64,000 nt of DNA, taken from positions 248,001 to 312,000 of the forward strand of contig OZ237742.1 of the NCBI GenBank assembly GCA_965178125.1. Direction: 5' to 3'. The notes under the pieces are model-generated. The model did not search any database, was not told the origin of the DNA, and saw only the letters and a program-made list of their open reading frames with translations. Position numbers and translations under genes: made by a program. Positions 57,543 to 64,000 of the stretch are shown piece after piece; the stretch's first letter is position 1; each line of letters starts with the position of its first letter. Source of the stretch: Bilabrum cf. latius (lineage: Eukaryota > Bigyra: Bicosoecida > Bigyra > Bicosoecida).

Positions 57543-59225
57543 TCACTCGATGGCAGGTCCCTCCATCTCCGCAATCCCCAGAAGCACCCGCGCGCAGTCC
57601 TTCATGCGCCCCACGTACTCCAGCTTGGCCACGTGTCCCTCGGGAGTGCCGCAGTACCCCAGCATGGCGCCCCACCATCCCATGGCCATCGTGCCCGTGC
57701 TGTCGTTGTCACCGCTGTGCAGACAACCGCGCTCGCACAGCACCCTGTAGCCTCTCTGGTCCGGACTCAGCTCCTTCTCCTTCTCCTTCTCATCCGCGGC
57801 CTTGCCTGCCTCCCCAGCATCCCCACCACTGGCAGCTTTCCCGTCCTTCTCCCCCTTCTCTTCCCCTCTCCTCGATGCCCTTGCCTTCCCGTCCTCGTCC
57901 TCGTCCTCGTCCTCGTCCTGCCTCGCCAAAAGAGCGTGCACGAGTGCGTCGTAGGCCAGGATGCACGCCTGAGTGCCGCTGGCACCGGGCCACGGCTTGC
58001 GCCTCCTCCTGCTCTCGTCCTCCCCCTTGCGGGCGGGACGGATGCAAAACCGCATGTACTCATCGTCCACCTCTGCCGGAGTTGTGGCGGTGCTGCGGAG
58101 GAACGACACCACCGGGGGTGCTCGGTCGCCATCGTCAGGGGGCGATCGGGCACCGGTGGGAGCGGCGGTATCTGGCGCTGACAGACTCGCTTCTGACGCG
58201 CCTCCGCTCGCTCCCTCCCCTTTGGTGGCGCCTTCTTCCGCTGCCTTGCCGCTGCTCTCTTCTTCGATGAGCCCCCGGATCCGCATGTACTGCTGCCATA
58301 GCTCGATGAAGGGCACGCATTCATGAATGTTCTCTCGGGGAAACCGGCCCGAGGAGTGCAGGTACTCCCCCACCGTGGAGTGTCTGATCTCTCGCAGGGA
58401 TTCCCGGGGATCCTTTCCCTGCGCGACCGCCTCGCCGCCCACGATCCGAAGCAGCCTGCCGGGCCACTCCAGCACAGGCACGCCTCTGAGCGCCAGTGCG
58501 GTGAACAGCCCGCCCGCCACTGAGCCGAGGTAGCCTGTCGGGTGGTGGTGAGACATGCGACCGGTTTCGATTCCGAATTGCACGATCTCCGCCTCCTGGT
58601 CCGCCCGCGGGAACCGCAACCCGATGCACATGGAGCGCATGGCCGCGCCGCACCCTCCCCCTGTCGGGTTGAAGGGCGCCTTGGCCCATCCCAGGCCCGA
58701 TCCGCCACACTGGACGAATCCTTTTCTTGTTGTATTACCCGGTGCTCGGCCAGACATGTCAGAGAAGAAGTCCTTGTGGTACCGCCTCGAGATTTCCTGC
58801 ATGGCAGATTGGATCCACTCTGCGTCGGGTGCCAGGCTTTCCTCCAGGTCCTCAGGAGCAGCACCATCTCCGCCGCGAATTCTCCGACCAGATACAGCAT
58901 ATCTTGCTGCAGACACCGCTCCAACTTTGCAGAACCCCTCCGCAGTGGACAGGTGCAACACCGTATCGTCGGAAACCCTGAAATGCTTTCGGTCGAGTTG
59001 GTAGGCCAGGGGACCAAACTTGGCAGGAGTCTCAGACTCTATGTCCGAATAGATCACACTGACTCCATTAAACTCCCAATTACCGTTTCGGTAACCCAAA
59101 GCATCGCCAACACCAGCAAGCACCATGCAAGCCTCGAATCGATCTTTAAGTGGAGCCCTGACTCGCACTATTGGCGCAACTGTCGACCTACCTGATGTCT
59201 TTGTTGATTTTGCAACAGATGCCAT
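57543..59225 (-). CDS. ADPRH: ADP-ribosylarginine hydrolase (ARH1-like)
   Basis: Removes ADP-ribose from arginine in proteins; 560 residues against about 357 in human ARH1, the excess being a Glu/Lys/Gly-rich insert (residues ~325-500). Motifs match ARH1 closely: VLAGVGDALGYRNGNWEF, RVSDDTVLHLSTAEG, GRAPGNTT, GGGCGAAMRSMCIGLRFP, GRMSHHHPTGYLGSVAGGLF and the metal-binding HSGDNDSTGTMAMGWWGAM. Conserved As and Ds of the di-magnesium site are present. No TAG is in frame and it ends in TGA. It is divergent with the small secreted gene at 59380 (154 bp). Confidence 0.94.
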   Translation of the reverse strand: MASVAKSTKTSGRSTVAPIVRVRAPLKDRFEACMVLAGVGDALGYRNGNWEFNGVSVIYSDIESETPAKFGPLAYQLDRKHFRVSDDTVLHLSTAEGFCKVGAVSAARYAVSGRRIRGGDGAAPEDLEESLAPDAEWIQSAMQEISRRYHKDFFSDMSGRAPGNTTRKGFVQCGGSGLGWAKAPFNPTGGGCGAAMRSMCIGLRFPRADQEAEIVQFGIETGRMSHHHPTGYLGSVAGGLFTALALRGVPVLEWPGRLLRIVGGEAVAQGKDPRESLREIRHSTVGEYLHSSGRFPRENIHECVPFIELWQQYMRIRGLIEEESSGKAAEEGATKGEGASGGASEASLSAPDTAAPTGARSPPDDGDRAPPVVSFLRSTATTPAEVDDEYMRFCIRPARKGEDESRRRRKPWPGASGTQACILAYDALVHALLARQDEDEDEDEDGKARASRRGEEKGEKDGKAASGGDAGEAGKAADEKEKEKELSPDQRGYRVLCERGCLHSGDNDSTGTMAMGWWGAMLGYCGTPEGHVAKLEYVGRMKDCARVLLGIAEMEGPAIE

Positions 59226-59379
59226 AGCTTTCGTTGTTCTGTACAGCGTCGATCCACTGCGAATTCAGTAAAATGTCAACCTGGCAATCCTGTCCGTTAT
59301 GACTCCGGACTGTTCTCGCACTCGTCATCATTCTCCTGGCGAGGCGATTGACTGCGCTCACTACCAAGCTACATAAAGC

Positions 59380-60313
59380 ATGAGAATCACTTACATCTTG
59401 GCAGTATGCGTTCTTGCGCTGACCGCTATATGTTGGATCCCAACAGCCGCTGCCAGCCTCGCGAACCAGGTGGAATCCGCCCTGGTGGGCCGGTCGACGA
59501 GGGCCCTCTCGGTGAGAGCTTCAAGCGAGCACCTTCCACACCGCGGCGCAGTATCTTTCCCGCGGCGCGGCAGACGCAGATCAACGAGCCTCCAAGTATC
59601 ATCACCATGCACTGCGGCGATCTGCCGACTCGCACAGGTGCTGCATAAACGGCTCGTGATGGTGCTCCCAGTCGCCACGTTGCGGTCGTTTTCCCCGCTC
59701 GGCGGCAGCCCAGGTGCCGACACGTTGCGATCCGATTCGAACGATCCCTTGAGGTTTTCATCGGACAGCTCAAGACCCACACTCGCTTAGTATCGATCAC
59801 GGTTCACTATTCTGTCCGCAGGTGCTCATGGGGGAGGAGGCGGGTTTGCTCGAAGACGGCCGCAGTCGCATGCTCGCTCGCGGCGAGCAAGTGCCTGAGG
59901 AGGGCGAGCACGGAACCGGGCAAGCAGACGCAACGTAGATCGTCCACGCGGCTATTGAGGGCTCTGCTCCTCCAGCGATTGAATGCGGTACAACCGATGC
60001 AAATCCTCACCCTCAGGCTCACAAACGAGCTGGCACAGGCGGCGGCAAACAGCAGCACCCCGAGCGGCAGCCCGTTCCAGCGGGGCAGGGGTGGTTGTAC
60101 GAGACGTCGGGCAGCTACCAGCAGTAGGGCCAGCGCGCTGGTTCGAGGGACCAACGGTCTGCTCAGCAGCAGCTGCCAAGGGGTCAGCTCCTTCTGGGCG
60201 CCCCGGCGGACCGGGCGCTGCTGACTGCCGGTGGCGAGCAGCTGCTCGATGAGCCAAGTGATGGGATCGACGGGAACCGCAGAGGTGGATCTCTCCGAGG
60301 CGGGCAAGCGTAA
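59380..60313 (+). CDS. small secreted Gln-rich protein
   Basis: Exon 59380-59511 encodes a signal peptide (MRITYILAVCVLALTAICWI) and about 20 more residues. Intron 59512-59821 (310 bp, GTGAGA...GTCCGCAG, phase 0) leads to exon 2 from 59822, which encodes a polar, Gln-rich 160-residue region with two TAGs, at 59936 and 60113. The second lies in YQQ-TAG-GQRAG, extending a Gln run. The end is uncertain. The frame meets TAA at 60311, the only such case in the window. If TAA is sense it reaches TGA 14 codons later, and if the GTAAGG at 60310 is a donor it splices to another short TGA-ended exon. No family is recognised. Confidence 0.6.
59512..59821 (+). other. 310-bp intron of the small secreted gene
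   Basis: GTGAGA donor and GTCCGCAG acceptor, phase 0; the longest intron I infer here. It contains no gene I can support. Confidence 0.6.
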
Positions 60314-60596
60314 GGCAGGAGCAAGATGGATCCGCGTCCGCTTCAACTATGACCCACCGTGGACGCCACCGACTTGCAGTCAGCTTGCTTGGTTGCCTTG
60401 ACGATCCTATCGTCGTCACTGTGGCACTGCGCTCTGTTGAACCGGTCACCGCTGAGGTTCACTTTCCAGCAATTGAACGCGGGAGGATCTCGCACAATAT
60501 TAGAATTCTGTGCGTATTGCCTCGAGCTTGAGAACAACCCGCTCTGATAGTCTGCTGTGGCTACCACGATTCAAGCAGTATTGCAAAGAGATTGTA

Positions 60597-62355
60597 ATGA
60601 GTAGCGCATCGTCATCAGCAGCATCCGCAAGTCAAACCGAAGTTTTCGTATTATCAATACCACTTGATGTTGCTGCCCCCAAGCCAGGCGCTAAAATCGT
60701 CGCTGAATGGCGGGATGGCTCGGATCGTAAGTTGAAAGCTTCTCCTAGTAGAGTATACTGCATGTGGCTACTTAGACTTGGAATTGTCGCCTCGCACATC
60801 CACTCTAAATTATGCAGAAATAGCTGAAATAGTTGAATTGCGCCCGAAAGGCGAGCATACGTTTGGTGTTGTTGCATCAGAAGGTGCAACTACTCGCTCG
60901 GTTGACTTTTACGTCCACTACCCAACCTGTAAGCAAGGCATTGCCGTCGCACCCAAATTGCATCGATCCATGGATAGAATTCCAGCTCCTTGGATGCAAC
61001 TGCCCGTCCACGCAGACGACAAGAGACTCGATGAGTGGATTGGTTTTGAGCGACTGCGGGGTGTAATCACGCTGAACTCCGCCGAAGATGCGGCTACCTC
61101 TGCAGTAGCAGCTGATTCAAGTGATCACGAGGATATTCCAGCCCGAGCAGGACGGAAGAGATCGCGTCGTGCCATGGGATCAGCCGGGGGCGAGCCCATA
61201 CCGGCGTCGGCGGGAGCCTCCCGCAAGCGGGCGCGGAGCACGGCTGAGAAGCAGCACCCTGCGAGCGGGGCCGGTGCCAGCGACCCCGATAGCGGCTCCG
61301 GTGGTTCCGCGGGCCCTTCTACTGCCCCGGCAGAGGCTGGATCGCCCCCGGACCTGGGTCCCCCCGTGCCCGTCGAAGTCTCGGTGCCGCACGAGAAGCT
61401 CCTGCACGCCGCCACCTCGGGCTCCTCCCTTGTTCCCCACACAGAGGGTCTCGATCCCGCGAGCGAGGCCCTGGAGACGCAACACGAGGCGCTGACCAAG
61501 GTGCGCAACATCCAGCGAATCGAGCTGGGCCGGTGGGAGGTCGACACGTGGTACTTCGCGCCCTACCCAGACGAGTTCGCCGGGGACAAGCTGTTCCTGT
61601 GCGAGTTCACGCTCAAGTACTTCTCCACCAAGGAGATGCTCGAGAAACACAAGCGCAAGTGCGGGCTGAGGCAGCCCCCCGGGCAGGAGATCTACAGGGA
61701 CGGCAAGCTGAGCATGTACGAGATCGACGGCAAGACAGAGAGGCTCTACTGCCAGAACCTGTGCCTGCTGTCCAAGCTCTTCCTGGACCACAAGACGCTG
61801 TACTTTGACGTGGACCCCTTCTTGTTCTACGTGCTCTGCGAGGTGGACGAGTACGGCGCGCACATCGTGGGCTACTTCAGCAAGGAGAAGATCAGTCCGG
61901 ACGGCTACAACCTGGCGTGCATCCTCACACTGCCTCCCTACCAGAAGCGCGGCTTCGGCAAGTTCCTCATGAGCTTCAGCTACCTCCTCAGCAAGGCCGA
62001 GGGCAAGCTGGGCTCTCCGGAGAAGCCCCTCAGCGACCTGGGCAAGGTCTCATACCGGTCCTACTGGAGCTACGTGCTGCTGAAAGAGATCTACGACGCG
62101 GGGGACGAGCCCCTCACCATCAAGGGGCTCTCGGAGCGGACGTGCATCACCCCGGAGGACATCGTGTCCACGCTCACCTCGCTCGATATCGTCAGATATT
62201 GGAGAGGGCAGCACGTCGTGTGCGTCAGCCGAGCGGCGGTGGCGCGCTTTCTCGCCAACAACAAGTCTGCCAGGCACTTTGCCAAGCCAGAGTGCCTGCG
62301 GTGGACGCCCCCGAAGATTCCGACCAAGGGAAAGGCAAAGGGCAGGAAGGGGTGA
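60597..62355 (+). CDS. ESA1: MYST-family histone acetyltransferase (Esa1/Tip60 type)
   Basis: NuA4-type lysine acetyltransferase, 526 residues, exons 60597-60726, 60818-60928 and 61016-62355. The introns (GTAAGT...ATGCAG; GTAAGC...CACGCAG) rebuild a chromo-barrel: [18 protein letters not shown] then [18 protein letters not shown]. An acidic/low-complexity linker follows. The MYST domain carries LCEFTLKYF...EKHKRKC (a zinc finger lacking the second Cys), [40 protein letters not shown] (catalytic Cys and acetyl-CoA loop) and PEKPLSDLG (catalytic Glu). No TAG is in frame and it ends in TGA. Likely the catalytic subunit of a chromatin or transcription complex. Confidence 0.94.
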
Positions 62356-62518
62356 TTATAATAGGCGCAGGTGTGCCTGTATCCCTGCATCCTGGACATC
62401 GAGTGGTGGGTGGGCCGGGGTAGCGTGTGCTGCTGTGTGATGCACCGGTCACAACCAACCCGCTTGTGGTCAGTCCATTATTTAGTCGCAACAACATTCA
62501 TACAACACAACCATGGAA

Positions 62519-64000
62519 TCAATCAGTTAATAGGCACGTGCATGCCCAGACAACATCAGCGGCCTTTGTCCTCATTCCACGCATCTCAGTGGAGAGAACA
62601 GCAACTGCTTTCACCCATGCGTCCGCACCTCGGACGTGGGCACCCTGCGCCGGGGACAGCTTGGGATGGCTGCGAGCCGACGCGAGGAATTCCCTCCAGC
62701 GGTCCAGATCACTTGCACTCACGTCCAACCGCAATGGATCCTCACCCTGCTCCTCGTCTGCTCGTCTCTGGCACACGACTGCCTCGGGCTCGGGCTCGGC
62801 ACCAAGCAGGTTCATCTCGCGCTCACTTGTGAGGTCGCTTGCCTGCTACCCGCCTGCACCGACCAACGCGCCAAGTATGCTACCTCGGGGAGCATGCACA
62901 GCCCCAGCGCTCCCCGACGCATCCGCTCGTGCACCCCCCGCGGCACCCGCCAGGTCCTTCACCTCCACGTAGCTCCCCGTCGATTGGGTGTGTGCCCCGT
63001 GGCACGCCATGGGGCCCAGCAGCACCCTCAGCAGCACGTCCAGCAGGTTGGCCCGCTCCACAACCGTCACCACGTCGCGAGGGGAGCATGTTGCGCTTTC
63101 TGCACCGTCGCTCGCATGGCTCACGGAGCAGTCGGGCCAGGCTTCGGGCTGGTGCGGGAGCCAAGGTACCGCTCGGCCGATGCAGTCTCGTGGGGTGGCG
63201 CAGGAGAGGGGCAAGGAGCAGTCGCTGCTCGTGGGCTGCAACCCGTCCATATCCGACAGGAACACGCGCAAGCCGTCCTAACGACGGCCATCTCCCGTTG
63301 ACCCAGGCATGACCTGCCACTGGCTGGGCTTCCAGTCACAGATCCACCGACCCATCCCCCTGGCCTCGAGGACCGACTCCACCAGGGATGCCGCGATCTG
63401 TGTCCTCTTACTTGCCTCCTGGGCGATCAGCGCGAACGCTTGCCATTGCACCGACGAGTCGCTCGCGATGCTAGCAGGCCCCCGCTCCGGCAGTACAGAG
63501 GCACGCCGTATGGCTTGCGCCAGCCTGCCCTCGGACCGGACCAGCCACTCGTCCAGGGGAACCGCCCCAGCTGGCAAGTGCCTCACACCCAAGCTGCATG
63601 CTGACCCCTCCAGGCCGGGAGGACTCGCGGCGTAGCCAAGCAGGATGGGGCTGAGCCCCGCCCGCACCCTCCTCACGTCCCTCAGCACGTGGTTCTCCGC
63701 GTCAAGGTCGCACCTGTGCTCGTCCGACCACAGCTCGTATCGGAACATCTCTTGACACCAGCGTTGCGACAGGGCCCCGGGATTTTGCCCCGCCCTCGCG
63801 TCCCATGGGGGTGCTTCGGCGCACGGGAGATCCCGAGGAACAACTGTGCCGCCCTACTCGTTCCCTTGCGGGCCACTCGCATGGCGCTATCCTGTGGTCA
63901 GGAACGGCTTGCCGGAGCGATCGATCGCAAGCAGCTGCCGGTGGGCGACTCTGCCCTCGCCCATGCTAAGGGTTAAGCGGTCCCCATCAAAGCCAGCGTA
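62519..64000 (-). CDS. hypothetical protein, 5' partial
   Basis: A frame open from the right edge of the window down to TGA at 62521-62519 gives at least 493 residues. It passes four TAGs (63886 and 63853 region, 63278 and 62846). It is moderately polar with helical stretches such as WQAFALIAQEASKRTQIAASLVESVL, DVVTVVERANLLDVLLRVL and, near the C-terminus, LDRWREFLASARSHPKLSPAQG followed by KAADVVWACTCLLTD. The last segments faintly recall the C-terminal helical part of MCM-related proteins, but I cannot support a family assignment. The start lies outside the window. Confidence 0.55.

Noticed and set aside
57316-57750. Plus-strand frame starting between the IPT and ARH1-like genes
   Set aside because: It runs into the antisense of the ARH1-like gene and has no motif. 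The gap is better explained as the IPT gene's promoter region.
59807-60346. Minus-strand frame opposite the small secreted gene
   Set aside because: Arg/Leu-rich translation without motifs. The plus strand gives a signal peptide, consensus splice sites and a Gln-rich exon containing in-frame TAGs.
1-64000. TAG read as leucine instead of glutamine
   Set aside because: A few sites (GH10 just before LDYVK; the CTG opposite TAG in the ankyrin copies; TAGs in hydrophobic segments of the lipase) would suit Leu, and TAG=Leu is reported for a rhizarian. The better-conserved sites (SPQ in phosphomevalonate kinase, FQ in NOM1, FN3 and IPT strands, Gln runs) favour Gln. Not excluded until profile statistics are run.
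1-64000. Many pseudogenes or programmed stop-codon readthrough
   Set aside because: The breaks are always TAG, never TGA or TAA, and the frame is preserved over thousands of codons in many unrelated genes. That pattern fits a code change, not decay or occasional readthrough.
1-64000. Bacterial origin, operons, CRISPR array or prophage
   Set aside because: Spliceosomal introns, U5 snRNP, SUMO and MYST proteins and the low-complexity inserts are eukaryotic. I saw no direct-repeat/spacer array or phage genes.

Overview
This window is GC-rich nuclear DNA from a flagellated, mitochondrion-bearing protist. Genes are tightly packed on both strands: about 26 genes in 64 kb, with intergenic gaps mostly 70-250 bp. 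They carry few, short GT-AG introns. The central observation is that TAG is a sense codon. By my manual count there are about 100 in-frame TAG codons across at least 19 genes. Where the protein family is well known, TAG most often sits at a position filled by Gln. All 25 genes whose end I can see end in TGA. TAA occurs in none of them as a sense codon and in none as a certain stop, with one ambiguous case at 60311. All calls below read TAG as Gln, equivalent to the layout of NCBI translation table 15.

Layout, left to right. 1-8.5 kb: end of an unrecognised gene, fructose-1,6-bisphosphatase, a mitochondrial carrier, and a divergent pair of glycoside hydrolases (GH10 xylanase-like and GH3). 8.7-22.5 kb: NOM1/Sgd1-type nucleolar protein, hormone-sensitive-lipase-like hydrolase, TLC-domain membrane protein, NDUFAF7-like methyltransferase, U5 snRNP 40K WD40 protein, EEF2KMT/FAM86-like methyltransferase. 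22.6-35.9 kb: a 2,055-residue senataxin/Upf1-type helicase, UBC9, dynein regulatory complex subunit 2 (DRC2/CCDC65), phosphomevalonate kinase, DJ-1/PARK7, and a nuclear-looking unknown. 36.3-41.8 kb: a tandem duplication of a divergent gene pair (ankyrin-like gene plus secreted-protein gene), one secreted copy being broken. 42.2-57.3 kb: a nodulin-like MFS transporter and a 12.78-kb single-exon gene for a 4,259-residue IPT/TIG surface protein. 57.5-64 kb: ADP-ribosylarginine hydrolase, a small secreted protein, a MYST acetyltransferase, and the end of an unknown gene.

Biology. DRC2 implies motile cilia. NDUFAF7 implies a mitochondrial complex I. Phosphomevalonate kinase implies a cytosolic mevalonate pathway, which chlorophyte green algae lack. 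The secreted GH10/GH3 pair suggests that the cell feeds on plant or algal polysaccharide. Together these argue against oxymonads, fornicates and ulvophyte algae, which are known users of TAG=Gln codes. The exact lineage cannot be fixed from this window. I saw no tRNA, rRNA, transposon or CRISPR array.
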